64,000 bases of DNA. Source: CSP1-5 sp964558395 (GTDB lineage: Bacteria; Methylomirabilota; Methylomirabilia; Methylomirabilales; CSP1-5). Below the pieces are notes generated by a model that made no database searches, had not been told where the DNA came from, and saw nothing but the letters and a program-made list of their open reading frames with translations. The position numbers and the translations under genes were made by a program. This document shows positions 26,003 to 34,882 of the stretch, one piece after another; position 1 is the first letter of the stretch, and each line of letters starts with the position of its first letter. The stretch lies in the NCBI GenBank assembly GCA_964558395.1, contig CAZLDS010000002.1, forward strand, positions 25,624 through 89,623, written 5' to 3'.

Positions 26003-26791
26003 TCAGGGCTGGGTCGTTCCAATCCCGAGGCTCTGCCGCAGCTCGCGTGCCGTGAGTCCCTTCCCGAAGACGGACGTGCCGACGTCGAAATCCTTGGCGC
26101 GTGCGAGCGGCCCGACCACGATCGGCTCGAACCCGGCATCTGCCACCAGGCGCGAGGCAATTTCCAGGGCCTCGGGATCGTCCGCCGCCAGCGGCACCAC
26201 GACCCGCTCCCCCGCGCGGTGTGCCTCGCTCCGGAGGACCGTGAAGGGGATCGTATTGAACGCGCGGACGAGGCGGACGCCAGGGAGGTATTCGGCAGAG
26301 GCAACACCGGTTCCCTTTCTCCGCGCTTCCTCCGCCATCGCGCCATCCCGATGCGGGAAGGGGTTCCCGGTGTCGAGCACGATCTTCCCCCGCATCTCGC
26401 CTGCGAAATCCCGCCCGACCTGTGGGAGCGCCCCGTATGGAACGGAGATCAAAATCACGTCTCCGAAAGCAGCGGCTTCCCGCGGCGTTCCGACGCGGGC
26501 CAATGGCCCCAGACGGTCGGCGAGATCCTTGAGGTTTTCTGGGTGGCGCGACGAGAGCAGTACCTGGTATCCAGCCTTCACCCACAGCTCGCCGAGCGTG
26601 CCGCCGATCCGGCCCGCTCCGATGATCCCGATCTTCACCCGCGACTGGCTTGCTCCGGGGTCGGCAGAGGCCGTGAGCGGAAGACCCGTCACGGCCACGC
26701 CCGCGGCCACTGCCCCCGCTATCCGGAGGACATCGCGGCGGCTGCACGCCGCGGAGCGGGTTTCGCCGCGCTGATTCCGTCTGATTCTCAT
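26003..26791 (-). CDS. Exported F420-dependent-NADP-reductase-like dinucleotide-binding protein
   Basis: A 262-residue protein with a Tat-type signal (CSRRDVLRIAGAVAAG, residues 16-31) followed by a Rossmann fold typical of the NADP oxidoreductase, coenzyme F420-dependent family: IGIIGAGRIGGTLGELW near residue 53, then DVILISVPYGAL and IVLDTGNPFP. Relatives are usually cytoplasmic; a Tat signal on a cofactor-containing oxidoreductase is consistent with export after folding. Whether it uses F420 or NADP alone is not known. It converges with the DppF-like gene; 80 bases separate the stops. Confidence 0.82.
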   Translation of the reverse strand: MRIRRNQRGETRSAACSRRDVLRIAGAVAAGVAVTGLPLTASADPGASQSRVKIGIIGAGRIGGTLGELWVKAGYQVLLSSRHPENLKDLADRLGPLARVGTPREAAAFGDVILISVPYGALPQVGRDFAGEMRGKIVLDTGNPFPHRDGAMAEEARRKGTGVASAEYLPGVRLVRAFNTIPFTVLRSEAHRAGERVVVPLAADDPEALEIASRLVADAGFEPIVVGPLARAKDFDVGTSVFGKGLTARELRQSLGIGTTQP

Positions 26792-27085
26792 AACTCTTTC
26801 CTCTGCCGACCCAAACGGATCGGGATTCGTTCACGGGGCAGGTCAATTGAGGCGAAGATCGCGCCCCCCACACCGTGAATGCGCGCCTGGTCGCAGAGGT
26901 GCTGCCCGTCCCGGAGTCAGGCGGTCCGGCCAGGACCACGGCTGATGCTACCGTGCGTGTGAAGACTCGGTCAAGGGCGGAAGCGCGAATGCGGGGCCTA
27001 TTCGTCAAGACGGGCCGGCTCGGAAAAAGGTTGATGGATCTTTAAACCGTGCGACTAGATGAAGCCCTCAGGAAAGGAGGGAGGG

Positions 27086-27553
27086 ATGAACCGCACGCTG
27101 ATCCTTGCCCTGATCCTCACCGCCTGGTCTGTCGTCCCCCGCGCCTTTGCCCACGCGGCCGACGTCTATGACCCGGCCAATTATCCCTTTTACTATGATG
27201 CGCTCTATGCCGATCTCTTCTGGCGCTGCAAGACCCCAGATACCGGCGGGGTCGGCATCGAAGGCTACGCGATGGCCAGCAGGGGGGCATCGGTTAGTAA
27301 ATTCGAGGTTCGCCTGATCGCGCGGGATGCCAAGGGAAAGAAGTTAACCGACCGCTCGGCGTATGGCGAATCGATACACACCTACCAATTCAAACCAGTC
27401 CCTTTTCAGATTGCTGTCCCGACCGGTGGCGAACAGATACACCACGATCTCCTTTACTCTTTTGAGGTTCCTACGGAAACGCGGGACAATGTGCACCAGT
27501 TTGGGAGCGTCGAGAATGCGGGCGGCGAGAAGTGGCGACGACAGGCGAAGTAG
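27086..27553 (+). CDS. Exported protein of unknown function
   Basis: A 155-residue protein with a clear signal peptide (NRTLILALILTAWSVVPRAFAHA, cleavage after AFA-HA). The mature part, DVYDPANYPFYYDALYADLFWRC onward, is mostly beta-like, with one cysteine and several aromatic residues. I recognise no domain. The ATG is set by GGAAAGGAGGGAGGG. It is the first of a same-strand series of exported and membrane proteins up to 31717. The 264-base spacer after it (27554-27817) shows no ORF; a weak -35/-10-like pair precedes the next gene. Confidence 0.75.
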   Translation: MNRTLILALILTAWSVVPRAFAHAADVYDPANYPFYYDALYADLFWRCKTPDTGGVGIEGYAMASRGASVSKFEVRLIARDAKGKKLTDRSAYGESIHTYQFKPVPFQIAVPTGGEQIHHDLLYSFEVPTETRDNVHQFGSVENAGGEKWRRQAK

Positions 27554-27817
27554 TTCGGAGAGGATACTGCGGGGTAATGATCCTATGCGTGCGAACAAGG
27601 GACCTTCCTGACAAGGCTGGCTTCTCCACGAGGGACAGATCACTATTTCCACTGGAACTGCCATCCTCGGTGATCCCGTAAGCTTGGCCCTCATGGCGGC
27701 GCCATGTGCCCTGGTCTTTCCTTGTTGCCTTTTCATCACAGGGTATATAGATAGGCGTCAAACGGTAAGTCGTGGGGAAAACCGGGGCATGGCGGGGGCG
27801 TTGGGAATGAGGTTCAC

Positions 27818-28876
27818 GTGATGAGAGCCCGTGTGATGCTCGCTGGAGCTTGTGTTGGGGGACCGTCAATTGCCTGCGCTCTTTGCCGCGCGGCCGAGGC
27901 GCACGAGAAGTGGTTTATCGATCCCAGGCCGTATCCGCTGCGCCCGGGAGAAGCCCTCGCGGATCCCTTAACATGGCTGGCGATCGCGGGGCCGATTGTG
28001 GTCTGGATGGTGGCGATGCTGCTCTGGCGACGGCGAGGGCGGCGCTCGTTCATCCCCGGCCCGGCGGAGCTTGGCGGAAGGCCCGAGGCAAAGGATGCGC
28101 TTTACGCCCTTGTGCCGCTCGTTCTCGCCGTCCATCTCGCTGTTCCGCTGCTCGTAAATGCGCTGAACCATACGCTCTTCAGTCCCACCAACGGCTTGGA
28201 GGGGATCTGGGCCCACATCTTTTCGGTGGGGCAGGTCGGGGTGATGCTCGCCCTCTTGTACGGCACCCCCACCCGCCTCGTTGCCTTCCTCTTGGCATTA
28301 ATGTGGGGAGTCGGTCTCTTTGTTGTCGGCGTCGAGCCGATGCTAGAGACGGTCTATATCCTGGGGTTCAGCGCCTTCTTCTACTGTGCCGGTCGCGGAC
28401 CTTTGTCCGTGGACCGAGTGCTCTTCCCTAACTGGGAGCCGAGCCCAGCTTTGGTCGTGCGGGCGGTGCCGCTGCTGCGCGTTGGAATCGGCCTGAGCCT
28501 GATCATCCTTGCCTTCACCGAGAAGCTCTTTAACCTGCTGCTTGGTGTTGCTTTCCTGGCGAAGCATCCCCTCAATCTCCTCCCCGCACTGGGCATGTCC
28601 GTCACGGATGCCCAGTTTGTGCTGATGATCGGTGCCGTCGAGTTGCTGGTGGGCCTCTGCATCATGACGGGGGTCTTCCTCCGGGACGTCATCCTGATCG
28701 CCTGGTTCCCTTTCAATCTGACCCTCGGAATCTTTGGCCCGACCGAGTTGGTGGGTCACTTCCCGTTCTACGCGGCTATGGCGCTCTTCTTCGTGTGGGG
28801 GGGGCCTCACGCGGAGAATCTCGCGGCGTGGCAGCGGGGGATCCTCCATCCGTCGCTCGGACCCCTCTTGAAGTAG
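27818..28876 (+). CDS. Polytopic membrane protein, DoxX-like
   Basis: A 352-residue integral membrane protein with an N-terminal signal-like segment ending AEAHEKWF and about eight hydrophobic segments. The second half (from about residue 205, PLLRVGIGLSLIILAFTEKL) resembles DoxX/thiosulfate-quinone-oxidoreductase subunit proteins, with the arginine and the lysine of the LRxxxGxxxxxxxxEK pattern. I infer a membrane redox or transport role but cannot name the partner. An ORF carrying a zinc-ribbon fragment follows ten bases later. An alternative start is the ATG at 27821. Confidence 0.75.
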   Translation: MMRARVMLAGACVGGPSIACALCRAAEAHEKWFIDPRPYPLRPGEALADPLTWLAIAGPIVVWMVAMLLWRRRGRRSFIPGPAELGGRPEAKDALYALVPLVLAVHLAVPLLVNALNHTLFSPTNGLEGIWAHIFSVGQVGVMLALLYGTPTRLVAFLLALMWGVGLFVVGVEPMLETVYILGFSAFFYCAGRGPLSVDRVLFPNWEPSPALVVRAVPLLRVGIGLSLIILAFTEKLFNLLLGVAFLAKHPLNLLPALGMSVTDAQFVLMIGAVELLVGLCIMTGVFLRDVILIAWFPFNLTLGIFGPTELVGHFPFYAAMALFFVWGGPHAENLAAWQRGILHPSLGPLLK

Positions 28877-28886
28877 GAGGGGAAGA

Positions 28887-29081
28887 ATGGAGAAACGGCC
28901 GGATCTTGCGTTTTGCGGGGGAGCACCTGTGGAAAAGGTCCAACGTTTCACGTGTGCGAAATGCGCGAGGGGCTACCCAGTCGAGATAAAAGAAGCCGGG
29001 TGCCAGCCGTCTGACAACACCGTGGAAGGGGAAATCAGCGCGGCGCCAGTTGCAATCGTGACATGGCCGGATTTGGCATGA
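28887..29081 (+). pseudogene. Zinc-ribbon fragment, degenerate copy of a threonine-synthase N-terminus
   Basis: A 64-codon ORF with a good GGAGGGGAAGA site ten bases after the membrane-protein stop. Residues about 18-39 (VQRFTCAKCARGYPVEIKEA) match the first 22 residues of the threonine-synthase-like gene at 30494 (AQRFTCPKCMKGYPIGIKEP), and 15 bases (28941-28955) are identical to 30506-30520. The second CxxC of the ribbon is lost here, and the rest (PSDNTVEGEISAAPVAIV) has no similarity. It looks like the remnant of a second copy, although it could still be translated as a short peptide. Confidence 0.6.
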
Positions 29082-29156
29082 CGCGCCCGATCACTAGCTC
29101 AGATTAGTTCGCTTTCATCGCTTCCTCCACTAGAATTTGGCCGGAGGTAACGAGCC

Positions 29157-29648
29157 ATGGAGAGAAAGGATGACCTACACGCCAAGGTCTATGATAAGCG
29201 CGATCGATTCTTCCGCTGGCTCGGGCTGGGCGAGGATGCCATCTATCTGGTCGCCGGAGGGGTACTGGCGATGACGGCGGTCTTCCTGCTCATCTCCACG
29301 GGCGGGGAGTTCCTCGACGCTGTCAAAGATGGCAAACTGCGACATCACGCCATTGAGATCCTCGACAGCCTTCTCCTCGTCCTGATGCTGGTGGAGATCC
29401 TTCACACCATCCGGATCGCTATCCTGCGCCATACCCTGGTCATGGAGCCGTTCCTCATCGTCGCCCTGATTGCCTCCGTCCGACGCATCCTTGTGTTGAC
29501 CCCGGAGGCAGCGGAGTTCATCAAGAGCGACCCGGGCGCCTTCAGGAACGCCATGATCGAGTTGGGGCTGTTAACTGTCCTGATCCTCGTCGTGGTCATC
29601 TCCTTGGCCATTCTGAGACGGTACGCGCCCACGCTTCAAGAGTCCTAG
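29157..29648 (+). CDS. PsiE-family membrane protein
   Basis: A 163-residue protein with four membrane segments, matching the phosphate-starvation-inducible PsiE family by the layout and the central ILDSLLLVLMLVEILHTIRI segment with its conserved Glu and His. Function of the family is unknown. An AGGTAACGAGCC site precedes the ATG. It sits between the two DoxX-like genes. Confidence 0.8.
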   Translation: MERKDDLHAKVYDKRDRFFRWLGLGEDAIYLVAGGVLAMTAVFLLISTGGEFLDAVKDGKLRHHAIEILDSLLLVLMLVEILHTIRIAILRHTLVMEPFLIVALIASVRRILVLTPEAAEFIKSDPGAFRNAMIELGLLTVLILVVVISLAILRRYAPTLQES

Positions 29649-29730
29649 CCTTCTCGTTCCTGGCCCCGCCATTCGAATCCAGAAGGAATGGGGCTGAGCT
29701 CGCAGCGCCCAGTAGCAAGGGGGGAGATTG

Positions 29731-30474
29731 ATGAAGCGAAGAGTTCTTTCGCAGGCCGGTCGGTTTGTTTATCACGAACTCCTCAGGGAGAACGCATACC
29801 TCTTGATCCTCAGACTATTTATGGGAGTGGGCTGGATCCGGACCTGTGTAGAAAAGCTCCCGGAAGCAGGATGGTGGGATGGCACGGCCCTCTCCATATT
29901 TCTACAAGGACAGATAAGTACGGGGAAGGTTGTTTTTCCTTTCTATCATGATCTCATTACTAACCTCTTTATCCCAAATGCCCAGGTCCTTGGTTTGATC
30001 ACTATGTTTGGCGAGGGTCTGATCGGTCTGGCAATTCTGACGGGCACGTTCACGAACTTTGCGCTCCTTAATGCCGTTTTTATGAACTTGAACTTCATTA
30101 TGGCCGGCGCCATCGACCCATCCGCGTTCTATCTCATTATTGAAAGCGTGCTGTTTATCTCTAACACGGGTGCCATCCTGGGGGTCGATCTGCTCCTCTC
30201 CAGGACGATCCCGTTTGCCCTGTTGGTGGCTCAACCCCAGTTTGAGCTCAAGTATCTGTGGGTCGAGAAATTGAGCTTTTGGGGACTCGTCTTTGTTTCC
30301 GGACTCATAGCGCTCTATGCCACGTTCTATGTCACCGATTGGAGCCCGACGAGCGTGAAGGATCCTGCAATGATCATTGTGGTTTTGGCGACGTTCGGGG
30401 CGCTTTCTTCGTTTATCACGTTCTTGCGCTTGCAGTGGATTGGGTGGGGGCGCCCGTTTCCCTGGGCCAAATAG
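29731..30474 (+). CDS. DoxX-family membrane protein
   Basis: A 247-residue membrane protein. The opening LLILRLFMGVGWIRTCVEKL is the DoxX/DoxD signature, followed by a loop facing the periplasm and GEGLIGLAILTGTFTNFALL, then further hydrophobic spans, about six in all. DoxX proteins partner with thiosulfate:quinone oxidoreductases and other membrane redox systems. GGGGGGAGATTG before the ATG is a good ribosome site. The stop is 20 bases before the threonine-synthase-like start, so the two are probably co-transcribed; the functional link is unclear. Confidence 0.85.
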   Translation: MKRRVLSQAGRFVYHELLRENAYLLILRLFMGVGWIRTCVEKLPEAGWWDGTALSIFLQGQISTGKVVFPFYHDLITNLFIPNAQVLGLITMFGEGLIGLAILTGTFTNFALLNAVFMNLNFIMAGAIDPSAFYLIIESVLFISNTGAILGVDLLLSRTIPFALLVAQPQFELKYLWVEKLSFWGLVFVSGLIALYATFYVTDWSPTSVKDPAMIIVVLATFGALSSFITFLRLQWIGWGRPFPWAK

Positions 30475-30493
30475 GGCGCCGCGGGAGTCTCGT

Positions 30494-31717
30494 ATGAGAA
30501 GGGCCCAACGTTTCACGTGTCCTAAATGCATGAAGGGCTACCCGATCGGGATCAAAGAGCCTCGGTGCCCGGAATGTTATCTGATTCTTGAAGTCGCGTT
30601 GGATCTTGAAGGTCTGAAAGCGACGGGGCCCGCCCTGTTCTTGGATCGTCGCGAGCGGAGCATCTGGCGGTGGCGAGAGTTTTTCCCAATCGAGAAGACA
30701 GGGGCGATCGTGAGCCTTGGGGAGGGAGGGACGCCGCTGTTACCTGCGGAGCGACTGAGACGAGAGGTGGGCGGGGCGGATCTTTATTTCAAGAACGATA
30801 CGCTGCTCCCCACCGGGTCGTTGAAGGACCGTTCGAATGCCGTCGGGATCTCGCGGGCCATGGAGGAGGGGCGCGAGGTCGTCGCCGTGGCCTCCACCGG
30901 GAACGCCGCGGCCTCCGTGGCCGCCTACGCCGCCCGGGCAGGCCTACAGAGTGTCGTTTTCGTTCCGGAGGCGACGGCCCCGGAAAAGGTGGTGCAGGCG
31001 GACGCGTATGGCGGGCGGGTCATCCGGATCAAGGCGGATTACGACGAAACGGCCAGACTATACGGTCAGGCCGTCAGGGCGTTCGGCTGGTATAACTGCC
31101 TCTCGTCGAACCCCTTTCGGAACGAGGGGAAGAAGACGTACGCATATGAGATCTGGACAGACCTGGACGGCCGGGTTCCCAACTGGGTGATCCATCCGAC
31201 GGCGGGGGGGACTGGGCCGGCGGCCTGTTGGAAAGGATTCAATGAGCTCTACACCTTGGGATGGATCGAGCGCCTTCCAAAGATTGTGGTGGCTCAGGCG
31301 GCCGCGTGCGCCCCGATTGTCCAGGCTTTTGAGGCAGGGTGGGACGAGATCCGACCGGTCCAACCGCAGCCGACCATTGCCGAGAGCATCAAAGTGGGAG
31401 GGCCTTCCACGATGGCGTGGCGCGCCCTTCGGGCTGCTCGGGACTCGGGCGGGACGGCCATTGCCCTTTCGGAGTCCGAAATCGAGTGGAGTCAGATCCT
31501 CTTGGCCACGGACGCTGGCGTCTTCGCCGAGCCGGCAGGAGCGGTCTCGGTGGGGGCGGCCATTCAGCTCGCCCAGAAGGGGATGCTCGCACCGGGCGAC
31601 CTCGTTGTGGCGGTAATCACCGGTCACGGCCTCAAGCAACCCCCCAGCGACCTTACCCTGCCCGACGCCATCCCGCCCGACCTGACCGCACTCGAAAGAG
31701 CCTTCCAGGTTCGCTGA
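30494..31717 (+). CDS. Threonine-synthase-like PLP enzyme with N-terminal zinc ribbon
   Basis: A 407-residue fold-type II PLP enzyme that would convert O-phosphohomoserine to threonine. The N-terminus has a zinc ribbon (Cys9, Cys12, Cys25, Cys28). PTGSLKDRSN carries the PLP lysine (Lys111), and ASTGNAAASVAAYAARAG is the substrate loop. The phosphate-binding loop reads HPTAGGTGPA instead of the usual GNAGN-like form, and the end reads GHGLKQP. A longer frame to 30377 is rejected: the ATG at 30494 has GGGAGTCTCGT and the ribbon at its start. No thrA or thrB is adjacent, so a related PLP activity remains possible. Confidence 0.82.
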   Translation: MRRAQRFTCPKCMKGYPIGIKEPRCPECYLILEVALDLEGLKATGPALFLDRRERSIWRWREFFPIEKTGAIVSLGEGGTPLLPAERLRREVGGADLYFKNDTLLPTGSLKDRSNAVGISRAMEEGREVVAVASTGNAAASVAAYAARAGLQSVVFVPEATAPEKVVQADAYGGRVIRIKADYDETARLYGQAVRAFGWYNCLSSNPFRNEGKKTYAYEIWTDLDGRVPNWVIHPTAGGTGPAACWKGFNELYTLGWIERLPKIVVAQAAACAPIVQAFEAGWDEIRPVQPQPTIAESIKVGGPSTMAWRALRAARDSGGTAIALSESEIEWSQILLATDAGVFAEPAGAVSVGAAIQLAQKGMLAPGDLVVAVITGHGLKQPPSDLTLPDAIPPDLTALERAFQVR

Positions 31718-31740
31718 CCGAAGTCCGCTGACCGAAGACA
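31713..31740 (+). repeat. Heptamer repeat across the end of the threonine-synthase-like gene
   Basis: Four consecutive seven-base units: GCTGACC, GAAGTCC, GCTGACC, GAAGACA. The gene's stop codon (31715-31717) lies in the first unit. Confidence 0.6.
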
Positions 31741-32032
31741 AGAGCAGCGCGTAACCCCTCCCTCCAGGCCTGTGAGGGTCCCGGCGCCCGGGAGGGTTCG
31801 GGGAGTGGGTCTTCGCTGGCGGAACAATTCCATGGGTTGGTGTGGGGGAACGTTGTACTTCCGCACCGGACGGTTCGCGATAGGAGCAGGACGGCCATCC
31901 CCCTACCTGCGCGTCGCTCGGGTCATCGCCTCGTGGCCAACTGGTGGCGCCAGGTAAGCCGGTGCCCAGGAAGGGGCCCTAGGCCAAGGCCACCAATATG
32001 ATGAAGGTCATAGTTTTGAATAATAGGGATCA
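31741..32032. other. Non-coding spacer upstream of feoB promoter
   Basis: No convincing ORF on either strand. A GC-rich stretch near 31755-31800 could fold (CCCTCC with GGAGGG), but there is no clear U tract. The last part, toward 32000, turns abruptly AT-rich as the feoB promoter region begins. Confidence 0.5.
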
Positions 32033-32061
32033 TTGACTGGATAGTTTTGGTACCATAAATT
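32033..32061 (+). promoter_or_regulatory. feoB sigma-70-type promoter
   Basis: -35 TTGACT (32033-32038), 17-base spacer, -10 TAAATT (32056-32061), in an AT-rich island. The start would be near 32068, leaving a leader of about 100 bases. Confidence 0.7.
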
Positions 32062-32085
32062 ACGAGTTGTGGTAACCTTAATGAA

Positions 32086-32100
32086 GTGTTAAAGTAACAC
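32086..32100. promoter_or_regulatory. Candidate operator palindrome in the feoB leader
   Basis: Perfect inverted repeat GTGTTA-AAG-TAACAC about 18 bases downstream of the predicted start. Its position suits a repressor, presumably iron-responsive, but it is not a recognisable Fur or DtxR consensus. Confidence 0.4.
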
Positions 32101-32168
32101 GTAATCCCTTATTATTAAAGCAATGAGACTCGGAGAAGGGTCAAGGGGCTAGGAAAGATAGGGAAGTG

Positions 32169-34265
32169 ATGGCTGAGTATCTGGAGTGCATCAAAGCTTC
32201 GCCGGGGACGAAAACGGTGGCCCTGGTCGGCCAGCCGAACGTGGGGAAGAGCCTGGTCTTCTTCCGGTTAACGGGCCAATACGTGAGCTGCTCGAACTAC
32301 CCCGGCACCACGGTCGAACTGTTCCACGGCACGACTGAAATTGACGGTCAATCCTGGCACGTGCTTGACACCCCTGGGGTGGTGGGCCTCGCTTCCTCGT
32401 CGGAAGCCGAGCAGGTGACCCGGGATCTCTTGCTGTTCGGCGGAGTCGACGCGGTGATTCAGGTAGCCGATGCGAAAAACCTCGAGCGCACGCTGCAGCT
32501 GTTCGTCCAGCTCGCGGAGCTCGGCCTGCCGCTCGTGCTGGACCTCAATCTGACCGATGAGCGTCGTGCCCGTGGGGTGGAATACTCCGTGGCGGAGCTG
32601 ACCCGACAACTGGGGGTTCCCGTGGTGGAGACCGTGGCGACCACCGGCGAGGGGGTGCACGCGCTGCGCGAGGCGGTATCCGAGGCCCGGGTGCCGCAAC
32701 TCCCGGTTGACTACGGGTCGAAGGTGGGGTCGGTCATCGCGGCCCTGACGGAGGAGGTCCGTGGATGCGCGTCGAGCGGACACGACCTTGAGGTGCGCAC
32801 GGCTCCTTGCTGTCTGGGTGGCGGAGGCGTGGTGAGTGGAAACGGCCGCAGCGAAATTCCCGTGTCTGGGCTCGCCGCCTTGCTCGTCGCGGTCCCACCC
32901 GAGGATGTTCCGAGCCTGTTGGGAAAACTGGAGCTGTCTCCGGAGGCGCAGGGAAGGGTCGTTCGTCTCGCTGCACAAGTCCGCGATCACACTTCACAGC
33001 CCGGATACGAGATCGCCGTTGCACGACAACGGGTCGCCGCCCGCCTCCTGCACGAGAGTCCTCTGCGCCGGACCGTCGATCACGATCGAGACAACGGGGC
33101 GAGCGTCGCGGCCGCCCGCGGTTCCTCCTGGAGCGAGCGCCTGAGCCGGTGGACCATTCATCCCCTCTGGGGCACGCTCATTTTGCTTGGAGTGCTCTAC
33201 GGGATGTACCAATTTGTTGGAAACTTGGGTGCGCAGGTCCTTGTGGACTGGCTTGAGAAGACGGCCTTCGGCCAGTTCATCAACCCCGCATTCGTTGCCC
33301 TCACTGAGCGGTACGTCCCCAGTCGCTTCTTGCAGGACCTGCTCGTGGGGGAGTACGGCGTGCTGACGATGGCCCTGACGTACTCACTGGCCCTGATCCT
33401 GCCCATCGTGACCACCTTTTTCGTCGCGTTTGGCTTCTTGGAAGACTCGGGCTACTTCCCACGCTTGACCGTGATGGCCCATCGAATCTTCCGGGGGATG
33501 GGCCTGAGCGGCCAGGCCGTGCTGCCCATGATCTTGGGGCTGGGTTGTGACACCATGGCCACGATGACGACGCGCGCATTGGAAACGCGAAAGGAGCGGG
33601 TGATCGCCACACTCCTCTTGGCCTTGGGGGTGCCGTGTTCGGCCCAGCTCGCCGTCTTGTTGGCGATGTCAGCTGTGGTGTCGCCCTGGGTGTTAATCGG
33701 GGTGGTGGGGAGTGTCGGCCTGCAGCTCATCATCGTGGGGCGCTTGGCCGCCCAACTCATTCCTGGAGATACCGCGTCGTTCATCATGGAGTTACCGCCG
33801 CTCCGCTGGCCGCAGTGGCGGAACATCGCCGCCAAGACCCGGCTGCGGCTGGTCTGGTATGTCACCGAGGTTGTCCCGCTGTTCGTACTGGGCACGATCG
33901 TGTTGTTTCTGCTGGATCGAGTGGGATTCCTCATGGCCTTTCAAGCCGCAGCGCGCCCCGTGGTGGAGGGGCTGTTGGGTCTCCCCGCACAAACGGCGAC
34001 GGCGTTTGTCATGGGCTTCTTCCGCCGTGACTACGGCGCCGCCGGCCTGTATCAGCTACAGCAAGCGGGCGGACTCGACGCCGTCCAGGTCTTGGTGAGC
34101 ATGGTGGTGATCACCCTGTTTGTGCCGTGCATTGCCAATTTGTTGATGATCTTGAAGGAGCGTGGCTGGCGTACCACTGTAGGGATCGTGGGCTTTATCC
34201 TGCCGTATGCAATTCTGGTCGGCGCTGTGGTGAACGCCGTCGTGCGGGCGGTGTTGAGGGGGTAA
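32169..34265 (+). CDS. feoB: Ferrous iron transporter B
   Basis: A 698-residue inner-membrane Fe(II) uptake protein. The N-terminal G domain has G1 GQPNVGKS (residues 21-28), G2 around YPGTTVEL, G3 DTPGVVG and NLTD in the G4 position. From about residue 325 come the Gate and core membrane segments, including ILGLGCDTMATMTTRALETRKER and LLALGVPCSAQL, whose cysteines belong to the proposed iron path. The frame also allows a GTG three bases upstream. It has its own AT-rich promoter and is followed four bases later by an feoA-type gene, the reverse of the usual feoA-feoB order. Confidence 0.95.
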   Translation: MAEYLECIKASPGTKTVALVGQPNVGKSLVFFRLTGQYVSCSNYPGTTVELFHGTTEIDGQSWHVLDTPGVVGLASSSEAEQVTRDLLLFGGVDAVIQVADAKNLERTLQLFVQLAELGLPLVLDLNLTDERRARGVEYSVAELTRQLGVPVVETVATTGEGVHALREAVSEARVPQLPVDYGSKVGSVIAALTEEVRGCASSGHDLEVRTAPCCLGGGGVVSGNGRSEIPVSGLAALLVAVPPEDVPSLLGKLELSPEAQGRVVRLAAQVRDHTSQPGYEIAVARQRVAARLLHESPLRRTVDHDRDNGASVAAARGSSWSERLSRWTIHPLWGTLILLGVLYGMYQFVGNLGAQVLVDWLEKTAFGQFINPAFVALTERYVPSRFLQDLLVGEYGVLTMALTYSLALILPIVTTFFVAFGFLEDSGYFPRLTVMAHRIFRGMGLSGQAVLPMILGLGCDTMATMTTRALETRKERVIATLLLALGVPCSAQLAVLLAMSAVVSPWVLIGVVGSVGLQLIIVGRLAAQLIPGDTASFIMELPPLRWPQWRNIAAKTRLRLVWYVTEVVPLFVLGTIVLFLLDRVGFLMAFQAAARPVVEGLLGLPAQTATAFVMGFFRRDYGAAGLYQLQQAGGLDAVQVLVSMVVITLFVPCIANLLMILKERGWRTTVGIVGFILPYAILVGAVVNAVVRAVLRG

Positions 34266-34268
34266 GAG

Positions 34269-34736
34269 ATGCACTGTCCAATGTGTCGTGCAGGCCTAGA
34301 CATCACCGCACAGGGGAACGCATGCGAGGCCTGCCCCCTGTATCACATCACCCGGGGGTGTCGTCTCCGGCTGGTCCGGTGTCCCCGGTGCGGGTATCAC
34401 AGCCTCCCTGCGGAGACACCCGCAAGACCCCAAGCGACACCCGCTATCGAGCCTTTTGTTCTTAAGGACTGCAGTGCAGCATGCCGCTTGGGGGATCTGG
34501 CGGCCGGGACACGGGCTCGTCTGGTTGGCTTCGATTCTCTCAATGAAAATGACCTCCATCGCTTAGTGGCCTATGGCCTGGTTCCCGGCGTGCCCCTCAA
34601 GGTGCTCCAGCGTGTGCCCGCCTATATCGTTAAGATTCACGAGACCGAGTTGGCGTTGGAGCATACCCTCGCGGAAGCAATTTACGTCCTCTCTGACCCG
34701 AACCAGCCGACCTCCCCGCAGACTCCGGTCTCCTGA
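34269..34736 (+). CDS. FeoA-domain protein with N-terminal cysteine-rich zinc-binding region
   Basis: A 155-residue protein in two parts. Residues 1-50 hold three cysteine pairs (CPMC, CEAC, CPRC) plus a single Cys, a zinc-ribbon-like unit. Residues about 72-145 form a FeoA SH3-like domain (LGDLAAGTRARLVGF, LVAYGLVPGVPLKVLQRVP, LALEHTLAEAIYV). FeoA assists FeoB at the cytoplasmic face; the fused metal-binding part could sense iron, zinc or redox state. It starts three bases after the feoB stop, so the two are certainly co-transcribed. Confidence 0.85.
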   Translation: MHCPMCRAGLDITAQGNACEACPLYHITRGCRLRLVRCPRCGYHSLPAETPARPQATPAIEPFVLKDCSAACRLGDLAAGTRARLVGFDSLNENDLHRLVAYGLVPGVPLKVLQRVPAYIVKIHETELALEHTLAEAIYVLSDPNQPTSPQTPVS

Positions 34737-34827
34737 TAATCAGTCATCAGCGTCAAAATACAACTGCGCCAAACAAGGAAACGGCTACCGACACGCCTCG
34801 GAGTAAGGGAGGTGGGGTACGTCCCGT

Positions 34828-34882
34828 CGCGGTTAAAGATCATAGAGCTGTGAACCGGTGAACAGTGAACTGAACTAGGGGG
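34828..34882 (+). repeat. 55-base sequence repeated on both sides of the N gap (left copy)
   Basis: Bases 34828-34882 are identical to 34983-35037. Within it, GTGAACC, GTGAACA and GTGAACT (34850-34871) form a short heptamer-type repeat. Two copies separated only by Ns are best read as overlapping contig ends. The flanking stretch 34737-34827 holds nothing recognisable. Confidence 0.9.
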
